Notes: generated by a model not told the origin, from the letters alone. Positions 43,684 through 53,280 are shown, counted from the first letter of the stretch. The stretch is 64,000 bases of DNA from Kyrpidia tusciae DSM 2912 (GCF_000092905.1 NC_014098.1:1736001-1800000); one strand, 5' to 3'. Made by a program: numbers and translations.

Positions 43684-44514
43684 TCACTTTCGATAATTCC
43701 ACTCGTCTGCGAGATATTTGGCCATCAACTGTTCCGCCGTCTCCCGTTCTTCCGCCGTGAGTTCCCCGGGCTCGAGACGGGCGCCCAGCGCCTCCGCAAA
43801 CCCCTCTGCCAGGGCTTCTTCCACGCGCTCCGCCGAAACCGGCGCTCCTGCAAGATCCCGGAGGGACACGGCGTGCTCCTCGAAGGTCCGCCGCAGACGA
43901 TCCCTGACCCGGTCCGAGGGGAAGCGCAGGACCGCGAAGAGGGCCTCCGGGTCCAGATCCAGAAGAATCGAACCGTGCTGAAGGATCACGCCTCGCTGGC
44001 GGGTTTGCGCACTGCCGACCAACTTCTTCCCCTCCACCACGACCTCGTACCAAGAGGGGGAATCGAAACAGGCCGCCGAACTGGGAGCTGCCAACCTCTG
44101 GCGCCCTTCTTCGTCGGGCCGAGCAAAGTGGGCATCAAAGCCGAGCTTCCGCAGGCCCCGAACCAATCCTTCGCTGATCACCCGGTACGATTCGGTCACC
44201 GACCCCGGCATCCCCGGATAAGATTCGGACACGACGACGCTGTAGGTGACTTCCCGGTCGTGGAGGACCGCCCGGCCCCCGGTCGGCCGACGCACAAACC
44301 CATACCCCCGGGCACTGAGGGCCTCGAAGTCCACTTCTTTCCCCGCGCGCTGAAAATATCCGATGGACAAGGTCGGCGGATCCCACCCGTACAGCCGGAG
44401 GGTCGGCGGCACCTCTCCTCTGGAATGGGCGATCATCACCGCCTCGTCCACCGCCATGTTGAAGGCCGCCGAACCCTTCCCCGTATGTAGCAGTCGCCAG
44501 GTCTGCATCCTCAT
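43684..44514 (-). CDS. lipM: octanoyl-[GcvH]:protein N-octanoyltransferase (LipM type)
   Basis: A 276-aa biotin/lipoate-ligase-fold protein. RRPTGGRAVLHDREVTYS and the AACFDSPSWYEVVVEGKKLVGSAQTR region with a conserved cysteine favour LipM, which loads octanoate onto GcvH as the first step of lipoate synthesis. The gene lies directly after gcvH, its predicted substrate, with a 7-bp gap. The start is ATG 44514 or 44508; both follow GATGAGG. Confidence 0.87.
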   Translation of the reverse strand: MRMQTWRLLHTGKGSAAFNMAVDEAVMIAHSRGEVPPTLRLYGWDPPTLSIGYFQRAGKEVDFEALSARGYGFVRRPTGGRAVLHDREVTYSVVVSESYPGMPGSVTESYRVISEGLVRGLRKLGFDAHFARPDEEGRQRLAAPSSAACFDSPSWYEVVVEGKKLVGSAQTRQRGVILQHGSILLDLDPEALFAVLRFPSDRVRDRLRRTFEEHAVSLRDLAGAPVSAERVEEALAEGFAEALGARLEPGELTAEERETAEQLMAKYLADEWNYRK

Positions 44515-44521
44515 CGCCTCA

Positions 44522-44905
44522 TCAGGCGTTGATATGGGCGTTGTAACCGTTCGCATCCAGTAATGAGGCCACTTCCTGTGGATTCGACATTTCCACAGCG
44601 ATCATCCAACCATCGCCGTAGGGGTCTTCGTTCACTTTTTCCGGGGCATCGCCCAAGTTGCCGTTGACCTCTACGACTTTCCCCGAGACCGGGGCGTATA
44701 GGTCCGACACGGTCTTCACCGACTCCACCGTACCGAAGGTCTCCCCCGCCTTGACCTCGGCACCGACCGCGGGCAATTCCACGAACACAATATCCCCCAG
44801 TTCCGATTGGGCAAAATCGGTGATTCCGATAACCGCGCGGTTCCCATCAACCCGGACCCATTCGTGCTCCTTACTATACTTTAACTCCTCGGGAATCTGG
44901 CTCAT
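44522..44905 (-). CDS. gcvH: glycine cleavage system H protein
   Basis: A 127-aa lipoyl carrier. The lipoylation lysine is in [19 protein letters not shown], and the start [17 protein letters not shown] follows GAGAGGAGG. No other gcv gene is nearby. The pairing with lipM supports a role as the lipoyl relay carrier as well as in glycine cleavage. Confidence 0.95.
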   Translation of the reverse strand: MSQIPEELKYSKEHEWVRVDGNRAVIGITDFAQSELGDIVFVELPAVGAEVKAGETFGTVESVKTVSDLYAPVSGKVVEVNGNLGDAPEKVNEDPYGDGWMIAVEMSNPQEVASLLDANGYNAHINA

Positions 44906-44965
44906 TCCGCAACCTCCTCTCGTTGCCCGCACCGCATACGGACGGCGGGGTACATCTGTATTGTA

Positions 44966-46015
44966 TCAAAGGTCGCCGCCTCGACTCCAGTCCCGTCGTC
45001 CCTGCCAGAGGTCGGCCACCCATTCCTGTTTTGGCGTGCGGCCCATGAGTTCCTCCACCGCCCGCCGGGGATTCTCCTTTTCGAAAAGAACCGCGAAAGT
45101 GGCCTTTGCGATAGGCATCTCCACCCCGGCCTTTTCACTCAACTCCACCGCCGCCCGGGTGGTGTAAACCCCTTCCACCACCATGCCCATGCCCTGCAGC
45201 ACTTCATCCAAAGACCGCCCTTCGGCCAGCATTAACCCCGCCCGCCGATTCCGGCTGTGTCGGCTGGTGCAGGTGACGATCAGATCCCCCACCCCGGCAA
45301 GTCCGGCAAAGGTCAAGGGAGCAGCCCCCAGGCGAAACCCGAGCCTCGCAATCTCGTGAAGGCCCCGGGTCATCAGCGCGGCCTTCGCGTTGTCGCCGAA
45401 CCCCAGGCCATCGGACAGCCCCACGCCGATCGCGATAATGTTTTTCAGACTCCCCCCCAGTTCCACCCCGACGACGTCCGAGTGAGTATAAACCCGAAAC
45501 CGCAGATTCATCAAGAGACGCTGCCACACCTCGGCCCCTTCGGGAGAAAACCCGGCCACCACCACCGTGGTCGGCAGCCGGCGGGCCACTTCCTCGGCGT
45601 GGCTGGGGCCCGAGAGTACCGCCAGACGCCGGGGTTCGAGCTCCGGGCAAGCGTCGAGAATCACCTCGGACATCCGCCGCCCGGTCTTGACGTCAATCCC
45701 TTTCACGGCATGGAGCACGTAGGCATTCGGTTCCAACTGACCATTTAACCGGGTGGCGACCTCCCCCACCGTCTGGGACGGCACCGCCAACACCACGTGG
45801 CGAACGCCGTGTACGGTTTCGCGCAGATCCGTATAAGCCTGAACGTTTTCGGGCACCGTACATCCAGGCAGGTACCGTTCGTTGGTGCGGCGCCCATTGA
45901 TTTCCGCCGCCAGTTCTCTCCTGCGCGCCCATAGGTGGACCCGGTGTCCGTTGTCCGCGAGCACAAAGGACAAGGCCGTACCCCAGCTGCCGGCCCCCAG
46001 TACCGCGATGTCCAC
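44966..46015 (-). CDS. gpsA: NAD(P)+-dependent glycerol-3-phosphate dehydrogenase
   Basis: A 349-aa enzyme that makes sn-glycerol-3-phosphate for phospholipids. The Rossmann start VLGAGSWGTALSFVLADNGH and the active-site block GVELGGSLKNIIAIGVGLSDGLGFGDNAKAAL are clear. It is 12 bp after plsY, which uses its product, and downstream of der, as in Bacillus. Confidence 0.96.
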   Translation of the reverse strand: MDIAVLGAGSWGTALSFVLADNGHRVHLWARRRELAAEINGRRTNERYLPGCTVPENVQAYTDLRETVHGVRHVVLAVPSQTVGEVATRLNGQLEPNAYVLHAVKGIDVKTGRRMSEVILDACPELEPRRLAVLSGPSHAEEVARRLPTTVVVAGFSPEGAEVWQRLLMNLRFRVYTHSDVVGVELGGSLKNIIAIGVGLSDGLGFGDNAKAALMTRGLHEIARLGFRLGAAPLTFAGLAGVGDLIVTCTSRHSRNRRAGLMLAEGRSLDEVLQGMGMVVEGVYTTRAAVELSEKAGVEMPIAKATFAVLFEKENPRRAVEELMGRTPKQEWVADLWQGRRDWSRGGDL

Positions 46016-46027
46016 AAAAAGGCCTCC

Positions 46028-46636
46028 TTATAATCGACTTTTGCCCTGGCCGAGACGGTGCTCTTCGCCCCGAATCAATCGACCGATATTATCCCGGTGG
46101 CGCCAGACTGCTAACGCTGCAATGGCGATCGTCAACCAGATTTCAGCCGCCGGATAGTGAAACACCACCGCGAACACGGCGGTCAACAGGGTGAAAAGCA
46201 AGGAACCCAGGGAGACGTACCGGGTCACAACAAGGACAATCAGGGCAACCCCCCCGGCCGCCAGCGCCGGAACCGGCACGAGCGTCAACAAAACCCCGAT
46301 CGCGGTAGCGATGCCCCGCCCTCCGCGAAACCCGAAAAAAATCGGCCAATTATGTCCAACGATGGCGAATAGACCCGCCACCGCCCACACCCCCGTGCGG
46401 TCGGGCGCCAGGGCCATGGCCACGGCGATGGCGATCAACCCCTTGGAGACATCTGCCACCAAAACCGCCGCTGCCGCCCGCTGTCCCAAAACCCGTAAAG
46501 TATTCGTCGCCCCGGCGTTCCCGCTCCCGTGTTGGCGAATGTCAATCCCGGCCATCCATCGACCCACCAACACACTTGAGGAGATGGAGCCGAGCAGGTA
46601 GCCGATGACCGCAGCGAGAATCCCTTGTCCAATCAT
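46028..46636 (-). CDS. plsY: glycerol-3-phosphate acyltransferase PlsY
   Basis: A 202-aa membrane protein with about five hydrophobic segments. It transfers acyl groups from acyl-phosphate to glycerol-3-phosphate. Motifs seen: GYLLGSISSSVLVG, HGSGNAGATNTLRVLG, and GHNWPIFFGFRGGRGIATAIG. Together with gpsA and plsC in this window it covers the first steps of phosphatidic acid synthesis. Confidence 0.95.
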   Translation of the reverse strand: MIGQGILAAVIGYLLGSISSSVLVGRWMAGIDIRQHGSGNAGATNTLRVLGQRAAAAVLVADVSKGLIAIAVAMALAPDRTGVWAVAGLFAIVGHNWPIFFGFRGGRGIATAIGVLLTLVPVPALAAGGVALIVLVVTRYVSLGSLLFTLLTAVFAVVFHYPAAEIWLTIAIAALAVWRHRDNIGRLIRGEEHRLGQGKSRL

Positions 46637-46675
46637 CTGATCAACCCCTGTATCCCAGACGTGAAGGCAAAACTC

Positions 46676-48010
46676 TCATCTCGGCGGCCGAGCCCCGGAC
46701 TTGCGCTGTCGAATGAGAAGGCGAAGCGGTGTGCCTTCAAATCCAAAAGCTGACCTCAGTTGATTCTCCAGGTACCTGATATAGGAGAAATGCATGAGTT
46801 CTGGATCATTAACGAAAAATACGAAGGTCGGAGGCTTCACTCCCACCTGGGACGCATAGTACAAACGCAAGCGGCGCCCCTTGTCGGAAGGGGGCGGAAC
46901 TCGCTGGACGGCATCCTCCACCACGCGATTGACTGTGGCCGTGGGCATGCGCATGGCGTGCTGTTCGGCGATCTGGACCACCAAGTCCAAGATCCGTCCC
47001 ACCCGCTGCCCGGTCTTCGCTGAGACAAACACCACCGGTGCCCAAGTCATAAAGGCAAACTCCTGGCGGATCTCCTCGGTCATGCGGACCGCCGTTTTAT
47101 CGTCCTTCTCCACCAAATCCCATTTATTCACCACCACCGCCACCGCCCGACCGGCATCCACCGCATACCCCGCCACGCGCTTGTCTTGCTCGGCGATGCC
47201 CTGTTTGCCGTCAATGACCAACAAGCACACGTCACTGCGATCGATGGCCCGAAGTGCCCGAAGAACGCTGTACTTTTCAGTGTCTTCCCATACCCGTCCA
47301 CGTTTTCGCAGCCCGGCGGTGTCAATGAGAATGAACGAATGGCCTTCCCGTTCGAAAAGGGTATCCACCGCATCCCGAGTGGTCCCCGGTATCTCGCTGA
47401 CCAGGACCCGCTCCTCACCGAGGAGTCGGTTGACCAGGGAAGACTTGCCCACGTTCGGGCGACCGATCACCGCCACCCGAATCGCGTCATGATCCGGTTC
47501 CCCGGTATCCTCCGGGGGCAGCCGGCGAACAACGGCATCGAGCAGATCGCCAATCCCCAACCCGTGTTCAGCCGAAATCGGAAAGGGATCGCCCAAGCCC
47601 AGCCGAAAAAACTCGTACTGGGCAATCATTCGGTTCGGGTTGTCCAACTTGTTGACCGCAAGAACCACCGGTTTCCCGGCCCGGCGCAGCCGCCCGGCGA
47701 TTTCTTCGTCCGCCGGAGTGATCCCGGAAATTCCATCCACGAGAAAAATCACCGCGTCCGCTTCTTCCAGCGCCAATTCAACTTGGGCGCGAATCGATTT
47801 CACGATCGCATCCGAACCGCCGAAGTCCAACCCTCCAGTGTCAATGATTCGAAACCCCCGGCCGTTCCACGACGCCAAAGCGTAGAGCCGATCTCGAGTC
47901 ACCCCGGGTTTATCTTCGACGATCGCGATCCGCCCGCCCACAATTCGATTAAACAAAGTCGATTTCCCCACATTCGGCCGGCCGACAATCGCAACCAGTC
48001 CTCCGGGCAT
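46676..48010 (-). CDS. der: ribosome biogenesis GTPase Der (EngA)
   Basis: A 444-aa protein with two tandem GTPase domains: P-loops GRPNVGKS at about 10-17 and 183-190, and a C-terminal KH-like domain. It acts in 50S subunit maturation. The frame is open to 48250, but MPGGLVAIVGRPNVGKS at 48010 is the normal beginning; a GTG three codons earlier, closer to the AAAGG site, is a possible start. Confidence 0.96.
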   Translation of the reverse strand: MPGGLVAIVGRPNVGKSTLFNRIVGGRIAIVEDKPGVTRDRLYALASWNGRGFRIIDTGGLDFGGSDAIVKSIRAQVELALEEADAVIFLVDGISGITPADEEIAGRLRRAGKPVVLAVNKLDNPNRMIAQYEFFRLGLGDPFPISAEHGLGIGDLLDAVVRRLPPEDTGEPDHDAIRVAVIGRPNVGKSSLVNRLLGEERVLVSEIPGTTRDAVDTLFEREGHSFILIDTAGLRKRGRVWEDTEKYSVLRALRAIDRSDVCLLVIDGKQGIAEQDKRVAGYAVDAGRAVAVVVNKWDLVEKDDKTAVRMTEEIRQEFAFMTWAPVVFVSAKTGQRVGRILDLVVQIAEQHAMRMPTATVNRVVEDAVQRVPPPSDKGRRLRLYYASQVGVKPPTFVFFVNDPELMHFSYIRYLENQLRSAFGFEGTPLRLLIRQRKSGARPPR

Positions 48011-48047
48011 GGCTTTCACAACCTTTCCCACCTCTGATCCACCTGGA

Positions 48048-48590
48048 TTATGACAGAACCGGCGCCGGTGCGTCAATCGCAGCCCGCCGCTCCGCTTCCC
48101 GCACCCGGTCGACAAAAGACCGCATCTCATCAATACGTCGGGCAATGGCCCAAGCGCTGAGGGGTCGCCCCCACTTGACCATCCCGTACCGCCGGGACAG
48201 AGCCCCTCCCAAACGAGCCACCGGCCCAATGTGAGACAGGGCCTCGGCAAAGAGGATCGGCACCGTTTGAAACCCCGGGAGCGCCAAAAGTGCGATCACC
48301 GCCTCCAGGGCCTTGTTGCGCCGCGGACCCAAACCAAGAGTATAGACGGGGTGGCCCAAATCGTCCACGCCCTTAAAATAGACCGTTCCAATCGACCAAG
48401 GCTCAGTGGCGTCATAGTCAGCAAGTTGGATCATGTCCCGGCCCCGGATCGAGTCCCCGGTTAAGCGCCCCAAATGTATTGCCGCACAGACGATCGAGGA
48501 ATGGGCGCTGCCGTAGCAATAGTAGACCACCCGGAGACCTGGCTCAGCCGGGCCAGACGGATAGACGAGCCTGATGCCAGAGTTCGACAT
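48048..48590 (-). CDS. DUF3189 family protein
   Basis: A 180-aa protein with the DUF3189 pattern: VVYYCYGSAHSSIVCAAIHLGRL near the start, then GTVYFKGVDDLGHPVYTLGLGPRRNKALEAVIALLAL. Function is unknown; relatives occur mainly in spore-forming Firmicutes. ATG has GGAGG 9 nt upstream. It overlaps the 3' end of the upstream gene by 47 bp, and that gene looks like its diverged paralogue. Confidence 0.8.
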   Translation of the reverse strand: MSNSGIRLVYPSGPAEPGLRVVYYCYGSAHSSIVCAAIHLGRLTGDSIRGRDMIQLADYDATEPWSIGTVYFKGVDDLGHPVYTLGLGPRRNKALEAVIALLALPGFQTVPILFAEALSHIGPVARLGGALSRRYGMVKWGRPLSAWAIARRIDEMRSFVDRVREAERRAAIDAPAPVLS

Positions 48591-49026
48591 GTCCCAGCGC
48601 CTCCTTGACCGCCCGATCGACCTCGGCCCTCTCCCCCCATGCCCGCTCGGCCCGGCGCCACCGCCGCGTACGGGGCACCGGGACGGGAAGAAACACCACG
48701 GAACCCTGGGGGCGGGAGGAAAAAGCGAGAAATTGACGCCAAGCCCGCACGATCACCGGGGCATCTGGGCCGAGTCCGCACCAATACGCCACACCCCGGC
48801 GTCCCCGAAGGGGAAAAATTCCCGAACCCGGGCTCAAGGTTTGCAACAGATCGCGAACCGCCGCCTCGTCCCAAGGAAGATCTTCGGGGAACCGCCCCAC
48901 GTCCAGCGCCGCCGTCAATGCCGCCCCAAGGCCTGCCCCTTCGTCATAAAAGAGGCGGAAAACCGGCCTGGTTTCCATTTCGTCAAGGGGACCCGTCCAC
49001 CGTTCCCGGACGCCTGCCGGCACCAT
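48544..49026 (-). CDS. diverged DUF3189-like protein
   Basis: A 160-aa protein. Its layout follows the DUF3189 gene just downstream: FRLFYDEGAGLGAALTAALDVGRF, then GSGIFPLRGRRGVAYWCGLGPDAPVIVRAWRQFLAF. The CYG-H segment that marks true DUF3189 members is replaced by YDEGAG, and the C-terminus differs. ATG 49026 is preceded by GGGGGG at 7 nt. It probably arose by tandem duplication; function unknown. Confidence 0.65.
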   Translation of the reverse strand: MVPAGVRERWTGPLDEMETRPVFRLFYDEGAGLGAALTAALDVGRFPEDLPWDEAAVRDLLQTLSPGSGIFPLRGRRGVAYWCGLGPDAPVIVRAWRQFLAFSSRPQGSVVFLPVPVPRTRRWRRAERAWGERAEVDRAVKEALGHVELWHQARLSVWPG

Positions 49027-49615
49027 GTAACAGCCCCCCCACAGCGAGATGGATCGCCAGCGCTATCCACCCCGCCGCCATCATTTCGTCCACGAGGTCG
49101 GTATCGAACCACACGATATCCCGCAACACGACATCGTATTGAACCATTAAGACCTCGTATATCCCGCACACGACACCCCAACCAGCACAGGCGGCGGCAA
49201 ACAACGGCGAAGGGGCAACAAGCCCCGCCACCGCCGCCCCGATCCCGGCACAGACCAGATCTCGAAACGGCCACGTCACCAAAGGGGTATAGGGCATCCC
49301 CGCCCAAAGGACGGCCATGGTGGCCGTGGTGAGGATCATGCCCGCAATTTGCCGGATCCACCCGCGCCATCCCAAAGGCGAAGTCAAAAGGATCGCCGTC
49401 GCCAAAACCATCAAAACCAATCCCCCGGCGTTGGCGCGGATTCCGAACATTCCGATGAGCCAGCGATTTAAGAACCAGGCCATCCCCAGGCCGATCACCA
49501 AGGCCCGACGACCTTTGCTCGATGGAACCACCCGGCGGTTTCCCCAGCCGGTGATTAAGAGAATCGCCGCGACCGCCATCAGCACATCCGCCAGAATTCC
49601 ACTGGCCACGGGCAT
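48983..49615 (-). CDS. YphA-like integral membrane protein
   Basis: A 210-aa protein with about six hydrophobic segments (such as ILADVLMAVAAILLITGWG, GLVLMVLATAILLTSPLGW, IALAIHLAVGGLLHGAG). In B. subtilis the gene beside der toward ypfD is the membrane protein YphA, of similar size, so I call it YphA-like on position and topology, not on motif. ATG 49615 has GGAAGG 8 nt upstream. Function unknown. Confidence 0.65.
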   Translation of the reverse strand: MPVASGILADVLMAVAAILLITGWGNRRVVPSSKGRRALVIGLGMAWFLNRWLIGMFGIRANAGGLVLMVLATAILLTSPLGWRGWIRQIAGMILTTATMAVLWAGMPYTPLVTWPFRDLVCAGIGAAVAGLVAPSPLFAAACAGWGVVCGIYEVLMVQYDVVLRDIVWFDTDLVDEMMAAGWIALAIHLAVGGLLHGAGRRPGTVDGSP

Positions 49616-49695
49616 GAACATCACCTTCCGTGACACTAGTGTCGCCGCCGAGACGCACCGGTATACCTTGAACCCTTCTCATCAAGAACACGAAC

Positions 49696-49727
49696 ACAAA
49701 AACAGCGCCCGGGGTCTGCCCCCGGGC
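49696..49727 (-). terminator. intrinsic terminator after the S1-domain gene
   Basis: On the minus strand GCCCGGGG and CCCCGGGC form a strong 8-bp stem followed by GCTGTTTTTG. It lies 40 bp after the stop of the S1-domain gene. Confidence 0.8.
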
Positions 49728-49767
49728 ACCGATGGACGCCGCCTGTCACCTGCGGCGAGAGGATCCA

Positions 49768-50919
49768 TTAATGGCGGTTCTTGAACAGATCTCCGAACAT
49801 CTCCCCAAGCGTCACCCCAGAACCGGTGGACGGCCCCTGGCGCTCGTTGTAGCGTTCTACATCCCGGCGATTGCGATCTCCCTCGGCCTCGCGGATCGAC
49901 AGGGAAATCCTCTGGTCCTCTTCGTTGACATCCAGGATCTTCACGCGAACCTCCTGTCCCGGTTCCAGTACTTCTTGGGGCGTGCCGATTCGCCGGTTCG
50001 CGATCTGGGAAATGTGCACCAATCCTTCCACGCCGGGCTCTAACTCCACGAATGCCCCGAAGGACACCAAACGTCGGACGGTGCCGGTGACCACGTCACC
50101 CACATGATACCGCTCGGACACGCCGGACCATGGACCAGGGTTCGCCTCTTTGATCGAAAGAGATACCCGCTCCCGCTCCGGGTCCACCTTAAGGACCTTG
50201 ACGGTGACTTCATCCCCTTCTTTGACCACTTCGGAAGGGTGTTCTACCCGGTGCCAGGCCAATTCCGAGATATGCACGAGCCCGTCGACGCCGCCCACAT
50301 CCACAAAAGCCCCGAAATTGGTCAACCGCTGCACTTTCCCCGTGATAATATCCCCAGGTTGCAGGCGATGGAGCACCTCTTCTTTCTTTTGCTGATACTC
50401 CTCTTCCAGAACTGCCTTTTGAGACAAAATCACTTTGTTGTCCGAACGGTCGAGCTCCGCCACCTTCACCCGCAGAGTCCGCCCCTTATATTCGGAAAAA
50501 TCCTCGACAAAATGTCGTTCAACCAAGGAGGCGGGGATAAAAGCTCGCACCCCCACGTCCGCGACGAGCCCGCCTTTGACCACATCGGCGACCTGGACTT
50601 CAAAGGTCTCCTGACTTTCAAACCGTTGCTGCAGGCGTTCCCATGCTTTTTCGGCATCCACCGCTTTCTTCGAAAGCACGAGCTTGCCCTCTTCATCGTT
50701 GATGCGCTGCACCCGGACCTCCACTTCGTCCCCCACCTGGACGACGTCCGAAGGCGATTCTACCCGGAGTGCCGACAATTCGCCGATGGGGATGACCCCG
50801 TCGAACTTGTAACCCACGTCGACAAACACTTGGCCATCTTCGATCTTGGTGATTCGGCCCTTCACGACGTCCCCTTTGTGCAACGCCACCAAATCGGTCA
50901 TGTCGCGCATTTCATCCAT
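49768..50919 (-). CDS. rpsA: S1 RNA-binding domain protein (RpsA homologue, YpfD type)
   Basis: A 383-aa protein with four S1 domains starting near residues 16, 100, 187 and 272. The last two are the most typical (GAFVDVGGVDGLVHISELAWHRVEHPSEVV; GAFVELEPGVEGLVHISQIANRRIGTPQEVL). As in low-GC Gram-positives it lacks the extra domains of E. coli S1, so its role on the ribosome is less certain. AGGAGG is 9 nt before the ATG. It keeps the Bacillus position between cmk/plsC and der. Confidence 0.93.
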   Translation of the reverse strand: MDEMRDMTDLVALHKGDVVKGRITKIEDGQVFVDVGYKFDGVIPIGELSALRVESPSDVVQVGDEVEVRVQRINDEEGKLVLSKKAVDAEKAWERLQQRFESQETFEVQVADVVKGGLVADVGVRAFIPASLVERHFVEDFSEYKGRTLRVKVAELDRSDNKVILSQKAVLEEEYQQKKEEVLHRLQPGDIITGKVQRLTNFGAFVDVGGVDGLVHISELAWHRVEHPSEVVKEGDEVTVKVLKVDPERERVSLSIKEANPGPWSGVSERYHVGDVVTGTVRRLVSFGAFVELEPGVEGLVHISQIANRRIGTPQEVLEPGQEVRVKILDVNEEDQRISLSIREAEGDRNRRDVERYNERQGPSTGSGVTLGEMFGDLFKNRH

Positions 50920-51095
50920 AGGAAAAGACCTCCTGTTCCTCAGACAGCGACCCTGGTCAACCCCAACCGGACGTTAGAACCCTCTATCCTTCACCCGGTT
51001 ATTCCAACTTTCCGGGGTCCACGTGACTGGCAAATTCTTGCTCATGTTCAGTATGACTACCCAGCGTCAAAACCATGCAAAACGGTGGGTTTTGG

Positions 51096-51719
51096 CTACC
51101 CAGACCCCACCTTGGTGACAGGCGGGCCTTCTTCCGGCAACCGGTAGACCGCCTCCATGATCGCCCGGGCCACCTCCGTATACTCCCGAGACGATAGTCG
51201 AAGGTGGACCCACGGTGTCAAATCGAGGGGCAGGCCAATGCGAACGACCACGGGCGACCTCCACCGGTAGTCGGCGTCGATGTGAACGGGAATAACCGGC
51301 ACCCCGCTTCGCAAAGCGACCATTCCCGCACCGGGCATCGGGTGAACTTCCCGTCCAGGCCGGCGCCGGGTTCCTTCCGGGAATAATCCCACCACTCGAC
51401 CTTCCTCCCGGGCCAAATGAACCGCTGTCTTCAGGGCGGCGCGATCCGCCGTACCCCGGCGCACAGGAAAGGCCCCCAAGCCCCGAATCAACCAGGAAAG
51501 ACCCGGGATCCGAAACAACTCTTCTTTTGCCATAAAGTGAATCGGACGAGGAACACTCAGGCCCAACAATACCGGGTCCCAATTACTGCCGTGATTCGCG
51601 CAGAGCAACACCCCACCCCGTTCCGGTATCCGCTCTCGACCCATGACCTGGAGGGGAAATAAAGCCCGCAGAGGCTCCCGGATTAACACCCGCGCCACAC
51701 GGTATACCCGATCTGCCAT
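51096..51719 (-). CDS. plsC: 1-acyl-sn-glycerol-3-phosphate acyltransferase
   Basis: A 207-aa lysophosphatidic acid acyltransferase. The catalytic NHxSxxD is LCANHGSNWDPV, and the substrate-binding block is VGLFPEGTRRRPG. It makes phosphatidic acid at the membrane. The gap to cmk is 3 bp, and this cmk-plsC pair is conserved in Bacillus relatives. A 170-bp gap separates it from the S1 gene. Confidence 0.93.
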   Translation of the reverse strand: MADRVYRVARVLIREPLRALFPLQVMGRERIPERGGVLLCANHGSNWDPVLLGLSVPRPIHFMAKEELFRIPGLSWLIRGLGAFPVRRGTADRAALKTAVHLAREEGRVVGLFPEGTRRRPGREVHPMPGAGMVALRSGVPVIPVHIDADYRWRSPVVVRIGLPLDLTPWVHLRLSSREYTEVARAIMEAVYRLPEEGPPVTKVGSG

Positions 51720-51722
51720 CCG

Positions 51723-52406
51723 CTACTCTTCCCCCTTTAGGAGGCGGGTTCGGCACAAGGTCAGCACTTCCTGCACCACACTCTCCACGTCGCGCCCCGT
51801 CGTATCGATCAACCGAGCATCCGGGGCCTTCACCAAAGGCGAGAATTCCCTGGCTGCATCCGCCCGGTCCCGTTCTGCCAGGTCCCGCCCGACTTGATCG
51901 GGGTCGATGCGGTGACCATATCCCCGAAGCTCCTTCACGCGCCTCTTCGCCCGTTCCTCCAAAGACGCTGTCAGAAAAACCTTGACGTCAGCATCGGGCA
52001 TGATCGCCGTCCCGATGTCCCTTCCATCCATCACCACTCCGCCCCGGCGAGCCAATTCCTTCTGCAACTCCATCATTCGCCCCCGAACAGCCGGCACCCC
52101 GGACACGACGGGCACCGCCCGGCTCACCCGGGGATCCCGGAGAAAAGGCGTTATATCTTTCCCATCGATCCACACCCGTACCCCGTCTTTCTCCGGACGC
52201 AGTTCCATGTGGACATCCCTGGCCAGACTCGCCAAAGCACCCGCGTCCACCGGATCGATGCCTTTCTGCAGGGCGACCCACGTGATCCCCCGGTACATGG
52301 CCCCGGTGTCCACATACAGAAGGCCCAACGCTTCGGCCACTCGCCGCGCAATGGTGCTTTTCCCGGCCCCGGCAGGACCGTCAATCGCTACTCGCAATCG
52401 TTTCAT
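51723..52406 (-). CDS. cmk: (d)CMP kinase
   Basis: A 227-aa nucleotide kinase. P-loop GPAGAGKSTIARRVAE at the N-terminus; VSRAVPVVSGVPAVRGRMMELQ and GGVVMDGRDIGTAIMPDADVKVFLTAS are family-specific. It phosphorylates CMP and dCMP. Confidence 0.96.
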   Translation of the reverse strand: MKRLRVAIDGPAGAGKSTIARRVAEALGLLYVDTGAMYRGITWVALQKGIDPVDAGALASLARDVHMELRPEKDGVRVWIDGKDITPFLRDPRVSRAVPVVSGVPAVRGRMMELQKELARRGGVVMDGRDIGTAIMPDADVKVFLTASLEERAKRRVKELRGYGHRIDPDQVGRDLAERDRADAAREFSPLVKAPDARLIDTTGRDVESVVQEVLTLCRTRLLKGEE

Positions 52407-52448
52407 TCACGCCCTCCCTCACCGCGCTCCAGCATGGCCAAACATATA

Positions 52449-52473
52449 AAAAGCAGGCAAGAGCCCGCTTTTC
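52449..52473 (-). terminator. intrinsic terminator between the 52.6-kb gene and cmk
   Basis: On the minus strand AAGCGGGC and GCCTGCTT form a stem with one G-U pair and a TCTT loop, followed by TTTAT. It separates the unit of the 52646-53134 gene from the cmk operon. Confidence 0.7.
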
Positions 52474-52645
52474 CTACGTGCAGATCTATTCAGGCCAGGG
52501 AAAAGAGAGGTCGCTCACCGTCGCATCCATCACGCAATCCTGTGACTTCACGTTGTCGGACATCGGCGCATCTTTATCTGTGTCGATCTAGAAACATAGT
52601 ACCACAACCCTCCAAAACGGCGCAAGGGACGGATTCTGTCGAATC

Positions 52646-53134
52646 TTAGGGGTTTATGGCGATAAAATGGACCTGAACGGCGGGAGATTTTTTCCCTCCG
52701 TCGACATCCCACTCCAGTCCTGCAACTGGAGTCAGCAAACTGGGGGATTCGTGGTCGATCAGAATCCTGCGGCTGCCTTGGGCCTTCGTGGCATCCACCT
52801 GCACCGTGTCGCCTTCTCGAACGGTGAGCCATACCTGGGCTTGGTCGAAGGCTTGCACCGGTTTCCCGTCCACCGTCACCCGGGCCCCCGGCCAAGCATT
52901 GGCCCCCTCCAGACTCAACGAAATCTGTGCTTGTTGAACGGGGGGCATCCCTTCAACCGGCACTCCCTCCAGCCGTTCCACGGGTACCAAGACGGCCCTG
53001 GCCTGGGGCACCAGCAGCAGCGCCTGGACCGCGGTGAGGGCGAACAGACCGAAGACCGCCATCCGAAACGTCCATTCCGCACTTTTTTCAACAAGATCCG
53101 CCAAAGGGTTCTCGCTTTGTTCCACCCGGCGCAT
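52646..53134 (-). CDS. hypothetical single-pass membrane protein
   Basis: A 162-aa protein: a short charged N-terminus, one transmembrane helix at about residues 23-50 (FRMAVFGLFALTAVQALLLV) and an outside beta-rich domain (SLSLEGANAWPGARVTVDGKPV...VWLTVREGDTVQVDA). I do not recognise the family. It lies between the divergent cwlD and the cmk terminator, in a region rich in sporulation and germination genes. Function unknown. Confidence 0.65.
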   Translation of the reverse strand: MRRVEQSENPLADLVEKSAEWTFRMAVFGLFALTAVQALLLVPQARAVLVPVERLEGVPVEGMPPVQQAQISLSLEGANAWPGARVTVDGKPVQAFDQAQVWLTVREGDTVQVDATKAQGSRRILIDHESPSLLTPVAGLEWDVDGGKKSPAVQVHFIAINP

Positions 53135-53280
53135 TCCTTCGCCTCCTCTTCCTCCAGCTTACGCCAATCCTGACCCATCCATGCCCCACTTCGGGCATGC
53201 TGCGTTCTGCCCTCGCATAGACATGGGGAGAACATGGATGAGGACGGGGATGACGCGCAGTGAGAAAGAGGAGAGCGACT

